Shown here in pieces: positions 11,561 to 22,176 of a DNA stretch of 64,000 nt; within the stretch, counting starts at the first letter, position 1; each line of letters begins with the position of its first letter. The stretch comes from Rhexocercosporidium sp. MPI-PUGE-AT-0058 (taxonomy: Eukaryota; Ascomycota; Leotiomycetes; Helotiales). The DNA lies in the NCBI GenBank assembly GCA_020746875.1, contig JAGTJL010000007.1, positions 1,240,001 through 1,304,000 of the forward strand, read 5' to 3'. Position numbers and translations under genes: made by a program. Below the pieces are notes generated by a model that made no database searches, was not told where the DNA came from, and worked only from the letters and a program-made list of their open reading frames with translations.

Positions 11561-13339
11561 ACTGCGCACGAAGATTCAAACAGATTCAGTTACGACAATA
11601 TGTCTAATAACTCGGATAACATGGTAGAACTTTGATGAGCTTCACTCGATTGGCTTCTGGGCTGAAATTAATGTTCTTCATAGAGCTTTTCTGCAAGTTT
11701 GCTGAAGGGATAATAAAATGGAGGCGGCGTTAGACAGTGGCATTATATTTTAGCAGGGTTTCGCATCGATGTCCCTCAATGCAGCAGTTTTTGTGATTTT
11801 GTCGCCACAGCGACTCTAGGCTAGGCCCAATTCTATGTAAGTGAACTTTTCAGACTTCCACAGACACTGGCCATTGTCAATAAAGCCTATCTATTAAATC
11901 ACATAGGATCATGTGAACTTAATGAACAAAACATGGGCTGCCTTTCCCTAGCACGACAACTTCTCAATCATTATGGAGTCCTGACCAACGCGTTCAGAAC
12001 CAACGCTCCCAGTGATCTTTAATCCCGAGCATAAACCAAATTCACTCGCTGCAGCGTTTGAAATAACAACCAGATGAACCAGAACAGTAGCAAAGCTGCT
12101 AATGACCCTGTGAACAATCCAAGTCGCGCAACAACCCGGCGGTCCCTTAACTAGGTAAACACCATTACCCTTCCCGTTAAAAGGATTTGACCAACTAGAT
12201 GGTAAGTTTCTTCCTCTCCTCTTACAATTCATAGTGATCATGTTTTCCTAATAGCATAAGACTACCCTAGAAGAAGGAAAGATAGTCCATCGACTCGATT
12301 AGCTCTCAAGCAACATCAAATATTCAAACACTATTTTTTTGTTTGATTTTTTTTCATGCTCTAAAGCAAATATTTTTATCTTTTTAAGGGGTTTCAACTT
12401 TTCTTGAGATCTTGTGAGTCGTAAATCAAGCGATCTCGTAGGGCGTTCGATTTGCCAGAGAAGAAAAAGTGCTTCACAAGGGTTCTTTAATGCAGTTGGA
12501 GTTGATCAAGGGACTCGAAATGAGATAAACAACAACATTGAATCAGGAGTCAAGGCCCGTCAATGCTTTACGACTCGCTCTGACGTATGCTGTGGGCTAT
12601 TTTGGCTTCCAATTAACATCCGTAGCTCACCATCAAGACTGGAAAGATACTTCAATGCTAACCTCCCCAAGTTTCATTTGATAGACTGCAGAATTTCTGT
12701 GATGGCCAGACGAAGTCAAGGTAAAAACATAAACTAGAGAATCAACGTTCAAGCTTTTGCAGTCTGGAAAGGGATCTTTCAAGTCCACTGCAGGGGAGGA
12801 CAGCACAGACTTCATGATACGAGTATTACAGCAACAAGGCAGCCGAGAGTTGGATCCAAGCTGGAAGAAATTTGGAACGAATCAATAAGAAATCGAGGTA
12901 TTCATTGCATTCGATGCAGGAGGGTGCTCCAACACTTTGGTTTCATCTTTCACGTTCTCAGGTCTACTAATTACTACTTGTTCTCTCGGGAATAAGAGAA
13001 ATCAAAAGCCTTATTTAATCTAGTAGTCCCATGGCAAAAGCTTTAGTGGAGGATTTGAAAAAGTAAAGTTTCCTTGAATTTATTCCTGGATTGAGTTCGG
13101 CCGACGGACGTTGGACATAGCATGTAGGCCCCACCAAAAAACGGGCACTAGTGGAGAGCCAAGCCCTGTCGAGCAAAGTCCACTGGACGTCATGGAAAGA
13201 GGAACAGGGCTCGCTGCAATTGAGGGACTCAATCCTTTTCCTCTTCTTCGACCATCACGAAGCATCAATATCAGCTCATGGCTTCCGATCTTTCGGACCT
13301 ATAATCTGCGACGAACTCTGCGCTTCCAATTGATTCGCA
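11561..13339. other. Intergenic with a possible further gene relic
   Basis: No intact gene. Between about 12440 and 12670 a plus-strand frame reads well except for one TAA, with a segment RPVNALRLALTYAVGYFGF, and a second frame from about 12708 to 13019 continues with isolated TAA stops. This may be another decayed gene of unknown family. The last 250 nt before 13340 should contain the RMD1-type gene's promoter. Confidence 0.35.
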
Positions 13340-15057
13340 ATGGCTTCGACGAGTACGACTGAGAGCACCCCTCTCCTGCCCTCAGCTGCACCAGCTCCCA
13401 GCTCCTCGGATGCACAACGAAAAGGTCGAAATGTAACATTCAACCCGAACCCATCCGTGATCTCGATCGACAATAGCACCAGCTCTGCCCCACGTCCTAC
13501 AGCAGCTACTCCCTCTTCTATCCTCCCTGGAAACGCGTCTCTCCAAGCGTCGCAGCAGCCCATGCTCTCTGCGTTGAACAGTAGACTCCGCCGCAGAAAC
13601 AGCTCTGGCTCCCCTCTTGTACCCATGTCCACTGCTCCAGTCTCAAAAATAGGACCTCAGAGAACAACTAAGAATACCCAGAAGCTTAAGCTGCTTCCTA
13701 ATCCAGACTTTGGTGATGACGGCCCAGATGAGGAAAGCGGACGAGATGTTTATTCCCAATACACAAGAATCAAGGATCCTACTGCACGAAGAGATGCTGC
13801 GAGACTGGGGAAAGCAGATAGGGATCGGTTACCGCGAGTCACAGCATATTGCACGGCGAACAAGTACCAGTTAGACAATCTCATGCGCTTCCTAAAAGGT
13901 AGAGGGAAAGCGAAAGGCGCGAACCCGAAACAGTTCGACGAGTGCATTTATACTCCATATCACTATGGCAGGATATCAGAACGGGCAGCAAAGAGGATGA
14001 TGGAGGTCCAATCTATGCCAGCTCAGATGCGAGAGAGGAGACACTCAGACAGTGCCATTGAAGTGGAGGACAACAACAAGCAGCGCCGGGAAGATCTGAT
14101 CGACCTACACACTGAAGGCGGAGATACGGCCTTGAACAACGGCGATAACGAGATTCCTAACATCCACTCTTCGATCGTGGAGAGGCAAATGAGAGACGAG
14201 AATATTGCAACCGCAAGCAATCTCGACTTCGACACACAGGTGCATACACCCGAGGTCTTCCTATTCGATTACGGCGTCGTGGTTATCTGGGGCATGTCTT
14301 TACAACACGAACAGCGATTTCTGAAAGAGATTGCAAAATTCGAGAGCGAGAAGCTAGCCGCGGACGACGTGGAAACAGAGTGCTTTAACTTCTACTATAC
14401 CCGGGAGTACCAGGCGCGGATATACAATGATTTCATCACATTGCGAGAGAAGGGGAACTACATGACCAAGCTTGCGATTTCGCATGCCTTGGCTCAGAGT
14501 GTGAAGGTAAGCTTGTACTCTTGTTCCCTCTCTGAAGTGGCTCCTAACAGATAGGATTAGACATCTCTCTTTGAAGAGCTAGTCGACAACACAATCGAAA
14601 CCTGCAAAGACATCCCCACACAGATCGCCACGACTGGCAAGATAGCACTCAACCGCAAGCAGATCAACATGCAGATTGGTGAGCTCTTTATCCTCCGCAT
14701 CAATATCCACCTCAACGGTTCCGTACTCGACACGCCCGAACTCTTCTGGGTAGAACCGCAATTAGAGCCTGTGTACCAGGCTGTGAGGAGTTACCTGGAG
14801 ATGGACCAGAGAGTCAGCTTGTTGACGGAGAGGTTGGATGTTATTGCGGATCTGTTGGCTGTCCTGAAGGATCAGTTAAGTCATGGACATGGAGAGATGC
14901 TGGAATGGATTGGTGAGTTTTACTTTTCTTTCGTTCATTCTCTTCCATTTGGTTGGAAGCTGAAACTAACAGCAAAATAGTCATCGTCCTAATCGCCGCC
15001 GAGATCGTGGTAGCAGGCGTAAATATCCTGGTAGATGTGTATGCTGGCGTCGATTGA
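13340..15057 (+). CDS. RMD1/RMD8-family (DUF155) membrane-anchored protein
   Basis: Exons 13340-14506, 14561-14912 and 14981-15057 encode 531 residues. Introns are 54 and 68 nt with CTAAC branch sites. The first ~110 residues are Ser/Pro-rich and disordered, with dileucine-type TPLLP at the start. The DUF155 core follows from about residue 165 (RVTAYCTANKYQLDNLMRFL), includes the signature VFLFDYGVVVIWGMS near residue 308, and continues through FNFYYT and a helical stretch ending in RLDVIADLLAVLKDQL. The short last exon supplies a hydrophobic VIVLIAAEIVVAGVNILVDV segment, a tail anchor typical of the family. Yeast Rmd1/Rmd8 are needed for meiotic nuclear division and a mitochondrial relative (Rmd9-unrelated) organises inner-membrane function; the role in moulds is not settled. 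Converges with the HMG-box gene. Confidence 0.9.
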
Positions 15058-15551
15058 GCTTTTCCAAGGCCAATTTCATTGTACTCGTGCTCCTTTCTTG
15101 ATCTTGTGAAGTTGGTTTTTGTAATCGTGCCTTGTATGCATGGCGTTCAGGTTCTCTTTTAGCGACTTGCATCAAGTTTTGAATAGTAGGATCTGGCTTG
15201 TAAATAAACCTAGGTATAGGGCTCGCAACCTGGGAAGTAAAAACTAGCGTAGTCAATCACATGTAGGATGAGTGAGTATGCTCAGGAGTAATTATTCGAT
15301 TCTCTTCGGGCGTCCCACCCTTTGAAGCACTGATCTAAAGCCAAATCTGCTTGTTTCTCTCGATGAACTTTTCTAACACCGAAACAAACCAGCGAACTGT
15401 TGTACACCAGCAATGCCTGGTCAAAGCTTCGTTTCCATAACGCCAAATACTCTTCATGAACGCCGTAGGACAGTCCGAGTACGCACTGTTTAAAGTCCTT
15501 CTACCCCGCACCTATGAAGTTTCCCAACGCCAAATCCGATTTTGAAAGACA
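15058..15551. other. Convergent 3' intergenic region
   Basis: Lies between the stop codons of two convergent genes (RMD1-type and HMG-box), so it should hold both 3' UTRs. Nothing else is visible. Confidence 0.6.
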
Positions 15552-16902
15552 TCAGGTTCGATTGACAGCTGTGAAGCCTCCGACTTCAGCGACCCCTCCT
15601 GGTGTACCAGTGTCATCAGCCATTTCGGTATCCTCGTCGACTTCTGCAGCATTCTTTGTCTCACCCCCCACAGCAACAGGCGCAGTAGCTCCAGCGGGAA
15701 CACTGCTCTCCTTCTCAAGATCGGCAGCTTTCTTGATCTGCTCGAAACGCTGAGTGAACTGTTCCTTCTTGTCGCTATCGAGAGAACTCCACCCAGTTGC
15801 AAGAACACCTTCCATATTGAATTTATCTTCCGCTATTTCGTTTTGGTGCTCACTCTCCAAGATGGGTCTTGTTTCATTACAGTAGTACTCAAAGACGTTC
15901 TTTGGGCGACGAGCTTGAGATGGAACCAAGCTTGACGTAGAACTAGCTACTGCATAAGTGCCGTTGGTGGCGAGCGAACGCTTCGGGGCGATATTCTGTG
16001 CTTGTGGGGTAGAGTTGCGTAGAGGATCAGGGTGTGTATGCGTTGTCTGAGTGTGCGAGAATGCTTCGGAGGCAGGTGAGAGCGTAGCAGGTCCTTGTTG
16101 TATGAAGTGGCTACCTGCACGACCCTCACCCAGTTCTGTAGCAAGAAAGTCAGGTTTTCGATGACCCCGCTTGGTTCGCAGAGGCTTCTCTTTTGGCTGA
16201 GAGGTATACCGTTAGCTCGTCTGTTATAATCAATATCTACAGTGCTTTAGGAGAGTACAACTTACTGTTGGTGGTGGGCTAGGGCTGCCTTCGGAGTCTT
16301 CAACATTTGTGCTTGTCCGCTTGGCCAGTTGTTCGAGAAGAAATGCACGTTCGAGACGCATCTTGTAGACTGAGCGGCGGGCACGGTCGATTCGCAGGCG
16401 CTGTGCATCATTGGCTGCCTCTACTTCATTCAACCGTTGCTTGAGCTCAATGCATTTTCTCCGGTAAGCCTCTTCGACTGTTGGAGGGAGTTCGGGTGGG
16501 ATGGATCCTAGGATTCCTGTTAGCTTATCCATTGCAGAGCCACGTAACAGCGTGATGAAAGGTGTGCTCTGTCCTGGACGCACTAGAAGCTGCCTGTGTC
16601 CAGAAGGCCGAAAGAGGTGATGTATCCGATCGGCCGGTCATGCCAGTCGCAGCCTTACTCTCACCTTTCGGTGCCCCAGCATGAACCTGCTCCGCGTACA
16701 GTGCATGCTGATTAACCCCATTCGCAAACATTGTCCCATGTATGTACGGAGAGGAATGCGAAGAGTGATGCAGTGGTACAGGGTGAACGGGATATCCTGA
16801 GTGCATGGGCAGAGGAGGTAGCGGAGGCATAGTGAGTAACACTTCAATTGGCTGCCCCTGTTTGTCGTACCATGGGATCGATGGAGGTAGTGAACCAGAC
16901 AT
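15552..16902 (-). CDS. HMG-box protein, Nhp10-like INO80 chromatin-remodelling subunit
   Basis: Exons (minus strand) 16902-16584, 16516-16266 and 16196-15552 give 404 residues; introns are 67 and 69 nt. The first intron removes an in-frame stop and joins AAS to RILGSIPPELPP. Residues 1-105 are Pro/His-rich. A charged coiled coil follows (about 120-175: YRRKCIELKQRLNEVEAAN and then RMRLERAFLLEQLAKRT style), characteristic of fungal Nhp10/Nht1 orthologues. An HMG-box-type domain starts near residue 280 (RRPKNVFEYYCNETRPIL) with Trp and Leu/Phe core residues (GWSSLDSDKKEQF). The tail is acidic (DEDTEMADD). Nhp10 anchors the species-specific INO80 module in the nucleus and binds DNA ends. Identity is by architecture, not by search. 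Confidence 0.8.
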
Positions 16903-17426
16903 CGTAATTATGCCTCTGACATTTGAATGTGTATCGCGGAAGAGCTGGGAGCAGAAGAGCTTTATGCAGAGGGCAGTCCCCCCAGACGTAAAGGACAAGT
17001 ACAGGAACTCCCAACACCAATGGAAAGAACGAAGGAATATGAACTTACCAGAGGGAGGGGCCATCGTGGATAGCGGTTTCGAGGAGAGAATGACGCTGAG
17101 AAGAGACAGTTCAGAGATGATAGATTCAGTTGATAAATGGCAAAAATATAGGTCAGTCAATTGATAGTGAGGCTTGTCGCATTGTCCGTCATGAACAAGT
17201 GAAATGCGCGCCTCGTGTCCTGCGCTTAGTCGCGTCAGGGGCGCCTCCTCCCCACTCTCGGATAATAAAATGACCGGCTCCGCGACAGGGGTGAAGCCCA
17301 GCTGTAAGGCACCCAAAAATTCGCGTGTGCTGTTGAATTTTGAGTGAAGACGCGACGGTGTTAAAGCTCCCAATTTCACAACAGCAAGATACTTGACAAG
17401 CTCACGCCCCCAAGGAACCTGTCAAG
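16903..17426. promoter_or_regulatory. Shared divergent promoter of the HMG-box and CCT8 genes
   Basis: A 524-nt gap between two divergent ATGs. Both genes must take their promoters from it. It includes GC-rich sequence with GCGCGC-like and CGCGTC-like runs near 17200-17240 and no obvious TATA box, as is usual for housekeeping genes. The minus-strand frame remains open upstream of the HMG gene ATG, so a longer 5' leader is possible. Confidence 0.6.
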
Positions 17427-19216
17427 ATGTCTCTCAATATTCCAAACGCACCAAACTCGGGTTTGTTTAAGCAGGGTTACAATACGTAGGTTCTTTATTA
17501 TCTTTTTCTCCTGTGGCAGCTGCTAACTATCTGTAGCTACGATTCTGAAGATGGAGCTGTTCTTCGCAATATCGATGCCTGCCGTACGATTGCTTCAACT
17601 GTACAAACCTCCCTGGGACCTTATGGCCGAAACAAGATTGTCATCAACCATCTGCAGAAGATGATTCTCACATCTGATGCCGCCACTATCCTCCGCGAAC
17701 TCGACGTCGTACACCCAGCAGCAAAGCTTGTCGTTATGGCAAGTCAGCAACAAGAAGCCGAGATGGGAGATGCCACAAACTTGGTTATCGTGCTCGCGGG
17801 AGAGCTTCTGAAGAAAGCTGAGGATCTGCTGCGAATGGGCTTGAAGACCAGCGATGTTATTCGAGGATATGAACTAGCACAGAAATTCGCTCTCGAGGAG
17901 CTTGAGAATTTAGTTGTAGACAAGGTTGAGGATATGCGGTCGCAGTCAGAACTCAGCAAGGCTATTCGAACGGTTGTTGCCAGCAAGCAGAGCGGCAGCG
18001 AGCAGTTCCTTGCAGATATGGTGGCTGAGGCTGTCCTCGCAGTTCTCCCCAAGAATGCCATCAACTTCAATGTGGACAACATCCGTGTGGTCAAGATTAT
18101 GGGAGGAAGTCTCGAGCAGAGCCGAGTAGTCAAGGGAATGGTCTTCGGTCGGGAGCCCGATGGATCCGTCAAGAAGGCAGTCCGAGCCAAAGTCGGTGTA
18201 TTCTCGTGTCCGATTGATACGAGTCAAACCGAGACGAAGGGCACAGTTCTATTACATAACGCCAAAGAAATGATGGATTTCACTAAGGGAGAGGAAACTC
18301 AACTGGAGGCACACATCAAGGAGCTGTACGATTCTGGGTTGCGTGTGGTTGTTGCTGGCTCTACCGTTGGAGAGCTTGCTATGCACTACCTCAATCGCTT
18401 CGGTATTTTGGTCATCCGTATTCTAAGCAAATTCGAGCTTCGCCGGTTATGCAGAGTTGTTGGAGCTACACCTCTAGCTCGACTTGGTGCACCCATGCCT
18501 GACGAGATGGGAAGTGTTGACATTGTTGAGACTCTGGAAATTGGAGGCGATCGTGTCACAGTCTTCAGACAAGAAAACGAGACTACGAGAACGGCAACTC
18601 TTGTTATTCGAGGCGCCACACAAAACCACCTTGACGACATTGAGCGTGCTGTTGATGACGGTGTCAATGTCGTGAAGGCTATCACAAGAGATCCTAGATT
18701 GGTTCCCGGTGCAGGTGCTACAGAGATGCAACTGGTCGAGCGGATACAAGCCTTCGGCGATAAGACCCCTGGGCTTGCGCAGTATTCCATCCGAAAGTTT
18801 GGCGAGGCATTTGAGGTTATCCCAAGAACCCTAGCAGAGAGTGCTGGTCTTGATGCTACGGAAGTTTTGAGCAGACTCTACACCGCACACCATAAGAAGG
18901 ATGATTGGGACACAGGCGTTGATATTGAGGCAAGTACATAAAAGTTGCGTGTTTGAGTTACACTAACGATAACCAGAATGAAAAGGATACCGGCATTCTC
19001 AACGCCAAGAATGAGGGAATTCTTGATCTTATGATCTCGAAGAGTTGGGCAATTAAGCTTGCAACTGAGGCTGCCCGAACTGTCCTTTCAGTAGATCAGA
19101 TCATTGTTGCACGACAAGCTGGTGGACCAAAACCACCTGGACCTAACCCTGTTAGTAATTTCATCCTATCGTCGAAGCTCTGACACTAATAAGCATAGAA
19201 CTGGGATGAAGATTAG
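17427..19216 (+). CDS. CCT8: T-complex chaperonin subunit theta (CCT8/TCP-1 theta)
   Basis: Exons 17427-17485, 17537-18929, 18977-19150 and 19199-19216 encode 547 residues, close to the usual length. It is one of eight subunits of the cytosolic CCT/TRiC ring that folds actin, tubulin and WD40 proteins using ATP. Group II chaperonin landmarks: LFKQGYNTYDSEDGAVLRN at the N-terminus, TSLGPYGRNK (nucleotide P-loop region), TSDAATILREL, MGDATN, the apical domain, VPGAGATEMQL, and C-terminal QIIVARQAGGPKPP, which is characteristic of theta. The third exon is joined by an intron with a GC donor (18930-18976, AG|GCAAGT). The last exon adds only NWDED. Frame and conservation both require these joints. 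Intact and very likely essential. Confidence 0.96.
18930..18976 (+). other. CCT8: GC-AG intron inside CCT8
   Basis: A 47-nt intron whose donor reads GAG|GCAAGTAC and whose acceptor is ACCAG, with an ACTAAC branch site 11-16 nt upstream. The alternative GT donor four bases downstream shifts the frame into an immediate stop, so GC is needed. GC donors with the otherwise perfect consensus AG|GCAAGT are a known minority class. Confidence 0.8.
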
Positions 19217-21642
19217 ATGTTGCATTAGAGGCGCTGAGATGTACAATACCATGACCCTTGACGCAATCAAAAGTCTTCTGCCGAAGTGAATAATGAAAGA
19301 CTTGTAACCACTATGTGTGGCTCCGGATTTTTGGAGTTCGTTGAGATTGAGGGCGCTCTGATGTTAGCATTGATTGTACTCTCATAGAGAAGCACACCCA
19401 AGTCGCATTCCCAGAAGAGGCTTCAGTCGTCTTGAAGTCTATTGGCTATGGCTTCTGCGAGACTGCAGTCGCTTTCAGTTTCTTAATCCTTTCGTCACCT
19501 TTTTTTTTATAGCCATCTTGCACAACGCATTTTAATGCGAAGACGACAGTTGAAATTTTGACTCATATCTCCATTAATACTCCATTCGTTCCCTACTCCT
19601 GATCGTTACCAAATTTATTGCTCATTCCTTTCTCCTTGAATCCTGCCAGGATATCCAGGCTGCCCTCATCACGGAATCTATCCGCTGTGATCCGCTCTGG
19701 GATATTTCACATGCACATGTCCGTGAAATGGGTTCTGGAGTGGATGATCTTAGACTTGTCAAGCTTCTCTGCCTTGTCTTGAAACTCGGGCAGAGTCTTG
19801 ATGACAGAGGAGAACTTAAAGTTCACGGAAATACGCAAATGCGTACGTTTATCGTAGTTGATGCCCCCCTAATGGGGCGTGGAGGCCAGATAGTCGTTCG
19901 TAACGAGTTACATCATGGCACCCAAGTGGGGGGATGCAATCAACGAGAATCAAGATATTGGGGGCCAGAGTTCACACACTTGGAAAACGGTGAGTATGCT
20001 GAGTACAGAGGTACGAACAACTACTTGTCGTCATTTTCGTTCAATCCAGGTGCGGAGTTCTGCCGGTCCTTGATGCTTTCTTCCCCCCTGGATCTTTGGT
20101 TGGATGAACAGTCCTCCAATATCATTCTGACCAGGAATGACCAGTAATCCATAACTGTGAACCACATACACCCACAGTCGAAGTGCTTCTCCCTTGAAAC
20201 TATTGGCCGAGCCCTTCCTCGCCTCTTTCTCCCTTGCGTACAAATGAAAATCTAACAGGCGGGAGACTTTTCATCCAGGGGAAATTAGAAAGGTCTAGTA
20301 ATGTCTCGGAGAGTCTGCAGTAGGAAGCAAAGTAGGAATTGTGCAAAATTTCTGTTACAGTCCATGCCCGTGCTCATCTTAAGGCTTACTATTTTTGTGT
20401 TTTGCTCGGTCTAGGTAGTCTCGCAGTCGAAAAATGAAGCTGCCAAGGCTTGTTATTGGACTCGATGGATATTGTTGTGTTTATGTCCCCTGAAGGCACA
20501 ATGTTTAAAGATAAGAAGATGGAGAAATTCCTCTGACTTTTTTGGGAGCAGCCAGCAGGGGGAAATGGATTTAACGGCTGTAGTGAAGTGGCCTAACAGT
20601 CTCTTAATCATCCTCCCATTTCATCGTGCCACCTTCATTTTGAATACTGACCTCAAGGTTGTATTTTAGAAGATGTGTCCCGGATTTCGCGAGTAGGCGA
20701 CGCAGGAAAGCACAGGACTTCAGGCTTGCAGTCGAACGAACGTTCAAGGAGCGATTTTCGAAGAAGAAAAAGCTACAGCACTGACTTTGCCTCATCCGTT
20801 CGAAAGGGAATTGAATCTCGAAGAGCTTGATAGGAAGAATGCTTGTAGTAAATTACAAAACTAGTAACTTGAATTACTTGACAGATGCTTAGATGCCGCT
20901 AAGTAATTTCATGATAACAAATCTAACCATTATCGTCTTTCCAAGCTTAGCTTCAACAAAAGTTTGTCTTCTCCTCCACACCAAGCCAAAACATCACTTC
21001 TTACTACTACCTACCATTAAGCACATAAAACCTCCAACCACCGACCGATCAAGATCTCACTTCCTCCTCTCGTTCTCCAATAAACGCGGGGTCATAAATT
21101 CTACCCCCACCCCCTTCCACCCCCTCCTTCCCCATATAGTAACAAAACCATGGGGGTCAAACCAACCTCCGAACTCGGCATCGTGCGATTCGTGCCCTCG
21201 GCACCAACAGCGAACGCAGTATGTAATGAAAACAACGAACGCCTCCGAGACGTGGGGTGAACTCTGCATTGCATTATCATCCACATTCCCACACCCAGGT
21301 GCTTGGGTAGGAGGAGTGTGGTCAAGTGCAGGATCTGGTAGTGTTCTATGCTTATTTAGACGGCGAGCGTTCGTTGAACAGCTGCATGAAGGTGTGGCTG
21401 GACCGCAAGTGGAACTTTATTCTGACGACATGACCTGGACATGACGGACGAGTGTTGGAGATGATTTGCTCTTGAATTGTGCCAGAAGGTAGGGTATCCT
21501 ATATCACTCTATTCCTCATCCTAGCGTACACTCCACCAAAATATATACATCACATCACATCACATCCAACCCACCTTCTCCCCTTCTTCCCTCCCCTCCT
21601 GCACCTTATTCCCTCTCTCTCCCCATCCCAAGCAGTACGCAC
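19217..21642. other. Intergenic, no convincing gene
   Basis: About 2.4 kb. A 139-codon plus-strand frame from ATG 19728 to 20147 and a 70-codon minus-strand frame 20031-20243 overlap each other, have no recognisable family and lack splice partners. Poly-T tract at 19501-19509. From about 21080 the sequence becomes C- and CT-rich and runs into the 3' end of the BolA gene. Either frame could be a species-specific small gene; I have no support for that. Confidence 0.45.
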
Positions 21643-22176
21643 CTACCCCTCCGGCGCCCTAGTCTTCAACTGCACACCATGCCACCCTTTAATCTCCTCG
21701 CCCAGTACCTGATTAACCAACCTCTGCTGCTTCAACATGCCCAAGCCCCTAAACCGCTCACTCACAATATCGATTCCGTACATGCTCCCGCACCCGCCGC
21801 TGATATCCTGTACTTCGAGACTCGTGCATTGCAATTCCCGCATCAGCATCTCCCAGATCTGGCGTTCTTTGGGGTTGAGGTGGGCGGGTGGTTCGGGGCT
21901 TTCTGCAGCGGCGGTCGTTGAATCTTGAGGTGTAGAGGAGGAGGATGTAGAGGGTGTACTATATTCGCGACGGAGGGAGGTATGTGCGTTTGGGAGGGAT
22001 GTGGGTTGACGTCCGGTTTTGGGAAGAGTAGAGGTTGGTATCGAAGTCGTAGCAACAGAGCGAGCAGGACAAATCGCTGTAGCGACACATCGAGATCTAG
22101 TCATTGAAGTCGCACATCTCAAGGCCCCACCACTTCTTAAACATCTCCGCAGACTGGCTGTAGCTGCTCTATCCAT
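21643..22176 (-). CDS. BOL3: Mitochondrial BolA-like protein (BOL3/BOLA3 type)
   Basis: Single exon, 177 residues from ATG. Residues 1-70 are rich in Arg, Ser and Ala with almost no acidic residues, a typical mitochondrial presequence. The BolA domain occupies about residues 103-175: WEMLMRELQCTSLEVQDISG, then GCGSMYGIDIVSERFRG, then KQQRLVNQVLGEEIKGWHGV. The GGCGSMY stretch carries the Cys that marks BOL3/BOLA3, as opposed to the His-rich loop of BOL1, and the His in GWHG is the conserved cluster ligand. BOL3 works with Nfu1 and Grx5 late in mitochondrial 4Fe-4S cluster delivery, for example to lipoate synthase. Intact; the start could also be at an internal Met within the presequence. Confidence 0.92.
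   Translation of the reverse strand: MDRAATASLRRCLRSGGALRCATSMTRSRCVATAICPARSVATTSIPTSTLPKTGRQPTSLPNAHTSLRREYSTPSTSSSSTPQDSTTAAAESPEPPAHLNPKERQIWEMLMRELQCTSLEVQDISGGCGSMYGIDIVSERFRGLGMLKQQRLVNQVLGEEIKGWHGVQLKTRAPEG

Noticed and set aside
17744..18190. 148-codon minus-strand frame across CCT8
   Set aside because: Shadow of the conserved chaperonin coding strand.
19728..20147. 139-codon ATG frame downstream of CCT8
   Set aside because: It overlaps an equally unconvincing minus-strand frame, has no recognisable family and no nearby splice sites; it is mentioned in the intergenic entry only.
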